From NCBI GenBank assembly GCA_034509925.1, contig CM067526.1:12354010-12418009 (forward strand): a stretch of 64,000 bases of DNA. Direction: 5' to 3'. Below are positions 1-12,165 of this stretch, piece by piece. Numbering within the stretch: position 1 is the stretch's first letter; every line of letters starts with the position of its first letter. The position numbers and the translations under genes were made by a program. Origin of the DNA: Hirudinaria manillensis. Lineage: Eukaryota; Annelida; Clitellata; Hirudinida; Hirudinidae. Under the pieces are notes generated by a model. It was not told the origin of the DNA. It made no database searches and worked only from the letters and a program-made list of their open reading frames with translations.

Positions 1-19
1 GATCAACCATTCATTCCAG

Positions 20-3000
20 GTCTTCAAACCGCCTCCAGAGGGCAGCAGGCTGTGTGTTGTTGCCACGAACGTTGCCGAAACATCCATCACGATACCTGGT
101 ATCAGATACGTCGTTGATACTGGAAAGGTAGGATGAACAAAGCTGGCTTTAAAGTCAAGACTGTGACCAGCATTTGTTATTGCTTTAACCAATTATTACT
201 TGATTATTAATTCACTAATTTGTCTAATATTTTCATAATATCAGATATTAATATATTTATTATATGGATTTTGCATTTTGAATTCTTCTAATTGTTTTTA
301 AATTCCGAATCAATCAAGGTCAAATCCAAGTTCTATGATCCGGTATCAGGTGTTTCCACCTTTAGGGTAACAAACATCTCACAGGCTTCTGCCAATCAGA
401 GGTGTGGTAGGGCTGGAAGAACTGGACCGGGTCATTGCTACAGGTGAAAACTTATAATTTTTATTTATGCATATCTTTAGAAATGCTTTTATAATTAACC
501 TAATTTAATTAGATGATAACCACAACGATGGTTTATTAAACCAGTTAATAAATAACCACTCAGAAAATAACAACAAGTTAATCTTGAAATGCACGACAGA
601 CTATACTCGTCTGCTGTTTACGAAGACCTGGAAAAGTACTCTGCTCCTGAGATTTCCAAAATTCCCATCGATGGATTGGTCCTTCAGTTACAGGTTTCTG
701 CTTTTGGCAAAACATTATATTTTATTTATATTACATTTATATTAATTTAGAGTTTCTACTTTGATGTAGAATTTTTTAAATGGCTTTCTGATTTTATCCA
801 AACTAAAACTAAATGATTTTAAATTGTTCATTCCAGTACATGAACATCAAAGACATCAGAAATTATCCTCTTCCAACACCACCTCCTTTGAAATCCACAA
901 AAGTAATTTTAATTCATTGCAATGGCTGTAATTAATTAACATTTTTAAGACGTAACGTGATCCACTTTTTTCCATCAGGCTGCAGAAAAGTTGCTCAGAC
1001 AGCTCGGAGCTCTCACCTGGGATGCACGTAAGTTTTGGACAGAATGGGATCTATTCCAGTGAAAAACTATAAATGAAGTAATTCTGTGGTCCTAACAGAT
1101 GATAATCTTCTCTTTGGATTACAATTATTGCTTCTGAATTTTTTCTAATTGTTTATGAAAACCACAATCAAATATAGAACTTTCATTAAACTTCCATCAC
1201 AGGTCAGAAATCCTACTCCCTCACAACAACTGGCAGACTCATGGCCAGAATTCCAGTGGCACCTCGCTACGGAAAGCTCCTGTGTTCTGCTCACCAGCAC
1301 CAACTCATGCCTTATGCCATCTCCATCGTGGCAGGTCTTTCCATCGCAGAGGTTTTTGTTGGCGCAGGTGTTGAGGAATATCAGGTGAATTTCAAAGCAT
1401 AGGATTTGATGAAATAAATTACTTATTTAGATTATATTTTTTTGATATTTATATATCATAAAATTTCTTCTTCCAGGATGATGAGGATAAATCGGAAACT
1501 AAGCTTGACATGCAGAAAATCAACTACAAGCTGGTCGGGGAGGTAATTTCAAATCAAATTGGGCTATTTGCTAACAAACAATTTTGTAAATCTTTCTGTT
1601 CTGTCAATCCTTTGATCCTTCAATCCAGGGACAATCAAGACTCCTCGGTGATGCCATGAAGTTGCTGAAAGTGATCCATCTCTTCGACGCCGCAAAGAAT
1701 CAAGAAGAGTTTTGCCAAAGGCACGGAGTCAGATTCAAGGCCATGATCGAGATCAGGAAACTGCGCAAGCAACTGGTCAACACTCGTGTGTAGACTTTAT
1801 TTTTTTGATTTTAATTTTTTTCTCAAAGCATCCGAGAAATGAAATTCCAAATTGTCGGAATATTTTCAGTGAATGCCATCGGAAAAGGACTCGACATCAA
1901 GTGGGATCCGGACATACCCTTGCCGACCGAAAGTCAAACGAGATATCTTAGGAACTTGATGCTCATTGGCTCCGTAGATCACGTGGCTAGGTAGGACTCT
2001 ATGATATGTTGAAGACTGAGATTCAATTAATTTAGAATCTTAGAGGCAAAATGCATGGTCTTCGGTCTTATTAATTTCATTAACATAAAATATTAACGAA
2101 CAGGAGGCTGCCCGTCCAATCAGGAGTCACGGCCGAGGAGAAGAAAAAGAGAAAAGATGCTTATCAGGTCTGCTAATACTCTGTCTTTCGTAATTGGTTT
2201 GTGTTTCTCATTAACGTGTCTCGTTAAAATTATTTTCTTCCAAACGTTTTGGTCGTGATGGATCGATGCACGAGAATCGTTCACGGATTCTGTTTAAACA
2301 TTAATTATTATTCTATAACTACATTTCTATCAAAAGAATTTAATGAAAGTGATGGAACTTATTACTTATAATGTTTAATGCACTGTATAATAAAGTTAAG
2401 CACAAGAGCGTACGCGTTGGGACCCGAAAGATGGTGTACTATGCCTGAGCAGGATGAAGCCAGAAGAAATTCTGGTGGAAGTCCGCAGCGATTCTGACGT
2501 GCAAATCGATCGTCAAACTTGGGTATAGGGGCGAAAGACTAATCGAACCATCTAGTAGCTGGTTCCTGTCGAAGTTTCCCTCATAGTACCACCATGTCTC
2601 ACCTTGAGGTCACCTGATTGATTGATTTCTATTCCAAAGGACATGTACCTGGAAGAACCAGTATTCATTCATCCGTCTTCAGTCGTTCTGAAGTCTAAGC
2701 CTGAGTTTATTGTCTACCAGCAAATAGAAGAAACCTCAAGGCTTTATATGAAAGGTGAACGAACTTGCAAGCATACTTCGTCTGCAATGCACTCAGAAAT
2801 TTCCCGCCTTCTTCACGAAATAATAATCGTTAGGCTAGGACTAACGATAACTAATAACAAAATGAATAATAATAACAATAATAACAATAATAATAATAAC
2901 AATAATAATAATAACAATAAAATTAATAATACCAATAATAAAAATAATAACAAACAAAACTCATCTCAGGCATCACGGTCATAGAGCCCGAATGGCTGCC

Positions 3001-4013
3001 CACGTTGGCACCCTTCGACACGACCTTTGACGACTTCAAGGGTGACGACCCCGACAACGTACCGAGATACAACGACGCTCTGGGTCATGTCGTCTGCAAG
3101 AGGACGTCCAAGTTCGGTCGGTGCTTGCTTGCTGTATTGTTGTTGTTGTGGATAAAAATATATGATTAAAATATATATATAAATAATAAATCAAGTAAAT
3201 CTTGTCATGTTGTGATGTTTAGAATGACGAATATATGCTTAAAATATAAATAAATAAATACTAAATAGAGTAAATATCATGTTAAATTAAATTGTGATGT
3301 TTTAAATTTCTAAATCCTTTTTACCTTTTTTTTATATAAACAATTCTTTTTAAAAAAATAAAAAACAAAATCTTAATAAACAAAATATAAATAAAATTGT
3401 GATAATTAAATTAAATTGTGATGTTTAAAATTTCTAAATCCTTTTTTTATCTTTTTTTCCATACAAACAATTCTTCAGGACCTCAGTGTTGGAAACTACC
3501 AGCCGTCGAGGCAAAACTTGATGACAAAAACGCTCTCAGATGGTTTGCCAAGTTCTTCCTGGACGGACAGATTTGTCCGAAATTGACGAAACTCGTCCCG
3601 CTGTACAATTGCGTCACAGACATTTTGCTCAAGGACACTGCCTAGTAAATATTTTTTGTTCTTGTTTACTGTTTTCTCGTGATATTTATAGCAGTATTTA
3701 TTATTATAAATTTTTTTTTTTCAATTCAAATCAGTTGCATACAAAAGTCTTCGAGACTATTGAACGCCCTCGACAACAAAAGCATCTTGACGAAAGAAAA
3801 GTTATTTGCCGAGTGGGCAAACAACCCGACGTGTTAGTTAACCTTTGAACTTTCACTCCATGACAATGAATATTTGAATATTTAATGAATGTTTATAAGT
3901 CTTATTTACTAATGATGTTTTATTTTTGCTTGGCAGTTCTCTGCAATGAATACAATCTCTGGCTGCCCCAGAACCAGCATTCGACTGTCCGAGCCATGTG
4001 GCCTCCGATGTGA
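20..4013 (+). CDS. DHX37: DHX37/Dhr1-type DEAH-box RNA helicase (C-terminal half; 5' end outside window)
   Basis: Fifteen exons join in frame to 544 codons plus stop: 20-127, 319-443, 600-693, 837-902, 979-1027, 1203-1384, 1477-1542, 1629-1785, 1870-1990, 2104-2167, 2640-2754, 2970-3116, 3479-3644, 3735-3832, 3937-4013. The first exons carry helicase core motifs V and VI ([30 protein letters not shown]), which identify a DEAH/RHA helicase. The middle holds the winged-helix/ratchet and OB-fold region ([11 protein letters not shown], then YMKG). The end (LWLPQ...WPPM) resembles the DHX37 C-terminus rather than DHX15 or DHX8. The family (yeast Dhr1, fly kurz) acts in the nucleolus on the small-subunit processome and helps release U3 snoRNA from pre-18S rRNA. 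That role is from the family and was not tested here. A polyadenylation signal follows at 4046-4051. The sequence before position 20 is the end of an intron, so the N-terminal half lies to the left. Confidence 0.9.
2399..2583 (+). pseudogene. 28S rRNA fragment inserted in DHX37 intron
   Basis: About 185 bp in the intron between exons 2104-2167 and 2640-2754 match a very conserved stretch of eukaryotic large-subunit rRNA. Landmarks are GGGACCCGAAAGATGGTG near 2420, GACGTGCAAATCGATCGTC near 2497 and CTAATCGAACCATCTAGTAG near 2540. Compared with the conserved rRNA there are substitutions and small deletions, for example around AAACTTGGG near 2515 and in GGTTCCTGTCGAAG near 2572. No rRNA sequence is recognisable on either side. 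It is therefore a dead rDNA piece, in the same orientation as the host gene. Confidence 0.88.
2862..2955. repeat. AAT/AAC-rich microsatellite in DHX37 intron
   Basis: An imperfect (AAT/AAC)n run lies just before the exon at 2970. It gives poly-Asn if translated, but it is intronic. Confidence 0.8.
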
Positions 4014-4045
4014 AGTTTGAATGAAAACTTGCCAGAAATGTTGAC

Positions 4046-4051
4046 AATAAA
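4046..4051 (+). terminator. Polyadenylation signal of DHX37
   Basis: AATAAA lies 33 bp after the DHX37 stop codon. It is the first canonical signal after the stop. Confidence 0.6.
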
Positions 4052-7000
4052 TTTTAAAAAACCAAATCCAATTCTAATTCTTTGCTCGCATTCCAAGATT
4101 TCTAACTTGTGAACAATGTGACCAGATAAACAGCATGAAAATGCGATGATGTTGCTAATAGCTTCAAGGATAGTCAATCTCTTTGTACTTAGGCACTGTC
4201 TAAATTACATTAATGTTATTGATACTAGCTTCTGGCCCTCTTGGGATCTCAATTAGCTCTTGAGATCGAGTGGCGTTGAAAGTCATATACAAAGGTGTCA
4301 CTGAAAGAGAACGAATGTGGCAAATTCTGATTCTGTAAGAATCTGGGCCCTACGCCTTCACCATCCACCCGACTCACGGACAGACCCGATGGTCCTGAGG
4401 GCAATGGTTGTAGAATGCCCTGATGCGAGTTCTAAAAAAACATGCAAATTCAGCGATATCGATCCTTTGAAGACACTTCGTACGTTCTTCCTGGTTGATA
4501 AAAAGAAGTGCACACCACGTAAACGCGATACCGAAAACTTCCAGTGGTTTTTTTTGGTGCACCTTTTTACGTATGTGCGTGGTTATAACGGTGAGGGAGA
4601 ACAGAGGCGGTGGTACGTGCGGCTGTTGGCGTGCGTGATGATGTTCTTCCCTTACCATGTTGGTGTGGTGTGGTGTGGTAATCAAGCATAAATTAGAGGT
4701 TTAAATTATAGGTCTTGAGAGCCTAATGCGAGTCTGAAAAGTCGTGAATGATCTCCCACAACGCGATCTTTTGCGAGCCGAAATATATCTGCATTTTAGA
4801 ATTGTTTTGGAGAACCGGCGATGAAACCCTCAAGATGCTATTTGACGCGGCACAACATTCTCGTTGCCTGAGATGTTTTCGGAGCAGTATTATCCGAGAG
4901 AGAGCAGAATATCACGCACAAAAAAAAAGATAAACAGTTCAAAAATACTGCTTCGGTTCAAGCCTACACATATTCCTGTTCTCTCATACTGTGTCCGTGT
5001 TGTCAGCTCATCTAGAGTTAAACGTACGTGCTCATCAAAGCAATTAAGTTATAAATACTCGGAAAATAAAAACAGTATTTTGTAAATTATAAACGTCAGG
5101 TTTCCATAAGCTTTGGATAAAGTATTTTTATGCAAGAATACCGGAATCGTCGCGGGTTATTTAGAGGAAGGCGAAAGCTCGCTAATGTCAAGGCCGAGAC
5201 GATTTTTTTGTATTTTCTCTAAAAAGTCGAATTAAAATTTCGCCGATTTCGTCCTGAAGCGACATTTTAAAACAAAACAAAAAATATGGGAAGCAGTACA
5301 AAATGCCGGCGTTGTGCAAGATGAACACATAAGCGAAACCTGGTCCAAATAAACTTGTGTTTGAGTGTTGCTCGCGCGAAGGTTGTCTCGCAATAGAGAC
5401 AACAACATGGCGAAGGGGAAATAGCTGCGAATTTATTTCTATTCGCCAGCTTGCTGGGAGCTCACCAGTGATATTTTCAACGGGATTTGCTAATTAATGC
5501 TATCGCCATTCTTTCGGTAATTGTAAGTGACGGTTACCAATTGAGGGCTTTCCCAGTAATGCGGCTTAATTAAAGGCATTTGAAATTCATTTATGCAATC
5601 GATCTAAACTTCACATCGTGGCAACCTCACTCAAACTCATAGAGAGGACAGTCTGATTTGCAGTGCAATGCAGAAACGAGTTTTATGTTCATTTTATGTT
5701 CATGCGGCTGGCATAAAATTCGGATACTAAAAATACGTAAACACTGCAAAAAAAAAACAACTGAGCATTTACGAATTTCAAAAAGATTCGAAAAAACCAG
5801 CTCTTAAGCAACAATGGATTATCACTCTTATTGATTGAGAAGACGAGGTCGTATGCATCATCACAAGATACATAAAAATTTTATTTCGTGTCCCGCAAAC
5901 CACGGCATTGTAAACATCTACTTTGTCGATCGCCTGCCTACCAAACACAATAGTTTGAAAAGCAAGTACGAAAATATTAAAGCTTAATTTTAACTAAAAT
6001 ATTTTTAATTTTTATTTTAAATAACTTATTTTTTTAAATTTCAAATTTACGACAGATATTACATGAAGGGGATTAGGCGATAAACCGCTGAATATTCAAA
6101 TAATCGGATCTACGTTTTCATTGGCGAGTATAAATTAGCTCCGCCTTTGTCTGTAATGCCAGCCTTCAAGCAGAGCTCTCAAGGTCGGCTTATTATAATG
6201 AGTTTACAGCGTTGGACAAAAAAAGACGTTGTTTTTTTCTAAAAAATACTTTTTACGTTCTTGAGAAATGTTTGTACATTTTTGTTCGATGCCGGAAGTG
6301 GCTTCGTCGCCATTTTTACAACCACCTAATTTACAGCGTGCAAAATTCAAAATAATCTTCATTAATTACAGAGATACTATAAATAATTTAACGGCAATTA
6401 TCGTCTTCGTGGCGCGGACTAATCGTCCTAGGTTTCTGGATGTTGTTGTAGGCCCACACAATATTTCATTTAAAACATTTCGATTGGCAAGTACAAGTTT
6501 TTTTTATCTACAATACTCGTATTGAAGAATGTTGAATGTTCCTTAAAATAGTCTCACATGCTCGAGGATTTAGGCATTTCATCTTCAAGGCAACGAGCTA
6601 GCAAATTTCATATTCTTTTACTGCGCATTAACCGACCGACTCCTAACCACCATCTTTCGGTAACTCTAATTTCGCGACCTGTGTGAATTTACAAATAATC
6701 CTGTGGGAAATGCTGGTAGCCTGCTAAGGCCGTGATTTCAACTGGTTGTTGATAAATCTCTCAAAACCGAATAGAAATTATGCTACCCAAAGCCAATTCT
6801 TTTTCAGATAAGTCATTATAACCTCGATCGTGCTCATTCGAAGACACCTTCCCCTTTTGACTTTGACTGTGCCGCCCACTTAGGCCACGTTTTTTGCCGT
6901 ATCAGTACATCAAGGGCAATTCAGTCGGACGTGTTTCTCCGAAGCGGAATATGGTGGATCACCGAAGTGGTTTGAGAGGAAATGGTTCGAGCTAGATTCC

Positions 7001-9480
7001 AGAAGACCGACGGAACTTTCCAGGCATGGCCGAGCAGGAAAGTGGAAGTTATTAAAAGTAAAAGTACTTTTGTCTTTACGACCATAGCCATAGTTAGCAG
7101 TGCCTCTAAACCTTTGTAATACTTTACTTCTGGCTCGTACAAACCGAGTACAAAATAGCACACTTTTCTACTCACTGCTCTGAGGCGTCTGCTTGCATTC
7201 GTACTGCATAAGGAAGGAATCGTGGCTGTCTGGCCGAGCCATACTTTTGTTCTATTCTGTTCTCAATGTATGACAAACACCAGACTTTATGGCGAAATGG
7301 CGGACGTATACTTGTCTTTTATAAATTGAAAACGATTTATTAATAAGCGTAAGTTAACGTTTCGATTTTAATAATTAAATTATTTAAATTTAATTCGTAA
7401 ATAAATAAGAAAATAACCTCGAAAGTCGTAAAATATCTCTAAAGCACCCATCGTAGTGAACATATTGCGACGTGCTCGCTCGATGCCCGCCCGGGTTATA
7501 CTAGCTCGTATTAATAGATTAGGCCAGTATGGAAATGTTTTAATTTTTTGTAATACTGGCGCAGCTCTGCGCTAAGACAAAAATTACAATAAAGTTAAAA
7601 ATATTATCGGTTCGTAATTAGTTTTCTCTTGCCAAATGCGATACTCGAATAGTTTTGTTCAATGTGTAGGCTTAAGATAAATGAGAAATCTTTTTTATTC
7701 GTTTATTTGTTTTATTGTATGTAAAATAGCTGATAACAAGTTATTGACGATGCAAGAGATCCGTAGGATCGTTCGTTGAATCTGAGATTAATAACGCTGG
7801 CCATAATCGCGATAAGAAAATCTAGTCTAATATCAATTTTAATTTCAGACCACTGAAATGAAAATTGTTTGTTAGAGGAAGCAATTGTCGGTTTTTAACG
7901 AGAATTCATCGGCTAGTAATTGGATTCATTATGTGGGTTAGTAACTCTCAGCATTTTTAATAACAGCTGATTTATTTCGACATATTTCTTCTTTTTTTCT
8001 TTATTTTTTGTCTAAGCTCAAGAATGTTTTTTTGTTGTTTTAAACAAAAAGTTCGTTATTATGGTTTCGATTGACTCATTCTGTGCTATTCACAATTCAT
8101 TTTTTATGGATTTATGGCATCGCTGTTGCGAGGCGTCTCTTGTTTTTCATATTATCGGCATTAATCGACATTAATCGGTCATTTCGATCGACATTTTTGA
8201 CTCGCATCTTCGACGTAGAGGCTACATTGCGTGCCAGACCATCCGAGGTTATTCTTTGGATTGGCGAAAAGCAGACCAAAAACTTATTCAAGACATTTCG
8301 ACGGTCCATTTTCTCCGTCTTTTGTCATTCTTACATCAGTCGAGACGTGAAAAGCTTGCACTAAGATTTGCTGAAGGCCGGTGAAGAATTTGACGTTTTA
8401 ATCTCGTAAATGTTCTGGAAGTTCACAATTCACGCTCTTTGACATTTTGTTTTACCCGTGGTTGTGCCTCCGTAGCTAAATCATTGCACGCTTGGGAAAT
8501 TAGTCTTTACACCTTGGCAACGTATTAATACCAATTGTGATTAGGACCAGGGATGAATTTAGGACTTGTTATTTGTAATTTATTTGCTTTATTGAATTTG
8601 GGTTGGAAAAAACCGATCAAAACTTATCAAAATTCTGACGTCAATGATGATGATGACGACGACGATGATGGTGGAGGCAAGGGTCAAGTTTTAAGGTTGA
8701 CCTTAAGTGAGAAAAGATTTCTTGAATTTATGGGATCTTAATTCACAGGGATCCAACATGATTGCCTGGTTGTACCAACCCTAATTGATGGTTATGGCGA
8801 TATCGAGACGTTCTTGTTGCTCGGCCATTAAATGAAAATTGCAAAAAACAGACAGATTTCAAACTGTCATTCTCATGGGCTCAGAGAGATAGTTCGTTTG
8901 GAAAAAAAAACATTTTAAGACACGGAAATTTTTTGACGCAGCGTTTTTTTTTCCAGTTTTTTTCGTTCTTTCGTTCGTTCCCAACTGCTGATGATGCTGA
9001 TGATGATGATGATGATGATGATGCATCCGTGTGGCTGGCACGATGTAACTCTTGTGGTGATAACTTATCACTGATGACTTTGGTTATAGGTCGTCTCAAA
9101 TTGTTTGAAATTGTTGCTTCAAATTCAATCGATATGGAGTTCGTTTAATGAAGGATTGCAAGGCTCAATAACGTGGTACTGCTCCCGGCATCACCGTCAT
9201 CGTCATCATAGTCGTCGCTATCATCACCATCATAACAGTCGTCATCGCCGTCATCATCACCACAGACGCCGTCAATGTCATCATCATCATCAAGACATTT
9301 ATTACACTGCAACAGTGACCTTCGTGACCGTTCATCATCTAATTCTTGACCGTCCACTTCATCTCCATGTTTTCATTTTTATTCGAATTTTTTTTTATAT
9401 GTTGAAAAAAAAACAAAAAGCAACAAAAAACAACAAAAAAAATTTTTTTCTTCTTCTTCGGCGACCAGTGCCATTTTAGG
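4052..9480. other. Non-coding region upstream of the zinc-finger gene
   Basis: No convincing coding exon was found on either strand. The DNA is mostly complex, not simple repeat, and contains motifs common in enhancers. Examples are an octamer ATGCAAAT at 4442-4449, homeodomain-like TAATTAAT and CTTAATTAAAG sites around 5490-5575, and an AACAGCTG E-box near 7962. Short GAT/CAT runs occur at 8645-8670 and 8990-9023. This could be cis-regulatory DNA of the developmental-type gene downstream, but only cross-species conservation could show that. Confidence 0.4.
9190..9294. repeat. Degenerate CAT/GTC trinucleotide tract
   Basis: Interrupted CATCAT, CGTCAT and CACCAT triplets. Both strands read open as His-, Arg- or Asp-rich peptides, which is expected for such a tract and is not evidence of a gene. 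Confidence 0.75.
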
Positions 9481-9489
9481 AAGCTTCAT

Positions 9490-9860
9490 TTTTTATTCAG
9501 TAGACGTCGAGGTCTGAGACGACCGACGTCTGCTCCGGAGTAACGTTGCTGGTCAGTCAGTGAATGCATGGCGGATGGCAAGGTGTTTCCAGCTGTTTAG
9601 CTGCTGGAAAGCAACAGCTACCTCCCTTTTGGCTGCTGTAATTGACGGCCGGCATTTTTCCACTTGTAACTTGGCTCCTTCCACTTTCGTTTCTCGGTCT
9701 CGGAAATCGTCGGTACCCGTCCGGCGCTCTCCTCGGACTTCGACGCCACTCTGCGACGGTGGATGCAGTCCGGAGAGTACTACGTTGCCGGTGCTCCGGT
9801 AGAGTTAACTCCGACCGCTAACGGCGAAGTAAACGCTCATTACTTCTTAAGACGTTTCCG
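9490..9860. promoter_or_regulatory. CpG-rich block, candidate promoter of the zinc-finger gene
   Basis: This segment has many CpG dinucleotides (GACGTCGAGG, GGTACCCGTCCGGCG, CTCCGACCGCTAACGGCG) in otherwise AT-rich, CpG-poorer DNA. It lies about 2.3 kb upstream of the first recognised zinc-finger exon. A non-coding first exon or transcription start here is plausible. No TATA box or defined exon was identified, and the small open frames do not look like protein. Confidence 0.35.
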
Positions 9861-9870
9861 CAAACTCTCG

Positions 9871-12165
9871 GTAAAAGCGGTGGTCACGAGTGCTTGGAAA
9901 TGATGACTGTCATGTCATGTGCCGTGGGAATATTTTTGTTTTTTTTTGTATTTTAAAGGTTAATTGTTCTCAGTTGGTTAAGAGGGATTGTTTCGTTGTT
10001 AGAAGATCGAATCGTCGTTGTCGTCGTCGTCATCTTTCACTTATACTTATATTTCTTCATGTTTTCTTTTTCCTCTTCCTCTTCTTCTTCATCGTCTTCG
10101 ACCCATAGCTTTTAGGTGGTCTGGTATTTGGTTCGAATCGTATACGAATTCGATCTCTGGTGACTTCGCCTGAGTGTCTTGGGGACGAAGATTACGTATA
10201 GATTATCTTCGAAAGGGAACGACGACGCATCGATTTGACAAAGCGAAGTTGAAAAAAAAAGGCTCTGAAATCGTCGAGTTATACGCCAGTAAGAATGTTT
10301 ACCACGGATTAGTAGCAGAAGAAATAAGCAGATGTGTAAATGTACTTTCTGGCTGTTTTTTTTTTTTTTTTGAACGGTGGTTCGATCGCTCGTATCGATC
10401 ACTTTTAGCGATGAGAAGCCACGTTAACTTGTCTTCGGTAAAAAAAAAAAGAATGTCTCCCGTCGTACACGTAAGCCCTACCAGTGAAGGATCTAGAAAA
10501 CCTTGAACGGATTTTGGGGCAAAATTTGGAGAGGAAAAAGTTTGACGGAAAATTCCGGGTAAAATGCACGTAAATATTGAATTTAAAGGTCAAATCTGGT
10601 GATGGCACTTCGTGATGTTTCGAGACATTTTAACCCTAACCCTCCAGATCCGTCATTGAATTCAGGATACGCTGCCTCCACATGCACACACACACACATA
10701 CACACAGAGAGATAGGCTCTCATATACCATACGCAAAGCGAATTCCAATATCAGTCGATGTGCTATTTCGATATCTTGGGATCGCTACGATCGCTGTTTT
10801 CGATAACTTTGGTGCTCGAACATTCTCTTCTGGATGCCAGGCTGTTCGATTCAGAAAGCTATGCACTCCGTAGCTACCTCAAGCTGTAAACAATTCGTAG
10901 TTTTAGCTATTCGAGTGCTCTGCAGGAGAATGCGATTCCCGGTCCTTATCTTCGATTAGGGACACTTCTTCATTGGCTCGCCTTAATCCGGGAAAAACTA
11001 TCGCTAAAAAGGAGACCTAAGTGGACAGGAGTTTTGCTCAGTTCATGGAGGGAAAGATGGCTTTGATTGCGAATAAAGAGAGGAAGTGAAATCTTACACA
11101 ACAGCTTTAGCTACGATGTACTAGGGCTATTCGATGTTTTTTTTTAAACATATAATTGCTAACTATTGTTTGCGAGAGAAGCGGCCCAGTGATAAATTTA
11201 GCAGATTGTCTGTTAGCCAACAATGAACTGTACAGGCCAGTAATCCCCTTCTCTCTGCTTTGACGTTAACTTCTGGCGTCATCTTGCATTGACTTGAAGA
11301 GGAGGAGACTCAGGATTCGAATCTTTCGATCCAACAAGAAAAAAAAACATTGCCTCCAGTCGATAATTCCTCGTGGCAGTAGGAGTTATCTCTAGAGATT
11401 ATCTCCGTGTAAGGTGTACAAACATGAGTGTCTCTCTCCGAAATCTAGAGCGTGTGCGCGCCTGTCTCTCAAGCGGCTCTCTGCTTCCGAACGACCTCAA
11501 AACAACTTTTCTCAGGGGGAAGTTGTGTTGTTAAAACGTGAATTTGCAGAATTATTAATTAGATTTAATGACCAGGCTTCAAGGAAGTTGATTTAAAAGG
11601 TTCCAAAATATGGCCATTAACTGTGACCAACCAACTAATAATAACTTAATGGGAACTGCAAATACTTCAGAAAGAACCACTCGATATTCGTGTGAAGAAT
11701 CATCAATTGGGTCCTCTTTTTTCTTCTTCTTTTTTTTAATTTTCTTGGTTTATGTGGTTTTTATGATTTGTGGATTTGTGTTAAAATGTTGAGGCAACAG
11801 TTTAATATAAAACCAAAAAAGAATTCGCTCCTTAACTAGAAGCAAGACAGAAATGACTCCATATTTTTACTCTCTCTTTGGAACCACAACAGTTGTAATT
11901 TTTGGGCGGAACTTTGCGTCAAAAAGCAACACAAAGCCATTGAGTAACACGGCCTTTAACCTTATGTTGGCTCGCGATGCATTCATTGTTCGCAGCAGAA
12001 ACGTTACAAAGTTTTTGGCTCCCATCTAGGCTAGAGAATGTGCCGATACTAGTAGCCACGAGTGAAATACAACAGCCTAATTAAATCATGATCAACGTTC
12101 ATGCATTTATATAAGATGTTATGCGCCATATAAACGACCGGACCTTTTTTTTACATCATCCCCAG
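9871..12165. other. Non-coding region immediately 5' of the first recognised zinc-finger exon
   Basis: No supported exon was found. A TATA-like TTATATAAG lies near 12106-12114, shortly before an ATG at 12121 that is open into the exon beginning at 12166. A good acceptor (CCCCAG, ending at 12165) argues that 12121-12165 is intron instead. Confidence 0.35.
10685..10707. repeat. (CA)n microsatellite
   Basis: A short CA dinucleotide run interrupted once. Confidence 0.8.

Noticed and set aside
4317..4691. Possible small gene (124 codons plus, 103 codons minus)
   Set aside because: Both strands are open, with no recognisable domain and no splice or codon signal. Chance or regulatory DNA is more likely.
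10630..10645. Telomere-like AACCCTAACCCT
   Set aside because: Only two units; not an interstitial telomere array.
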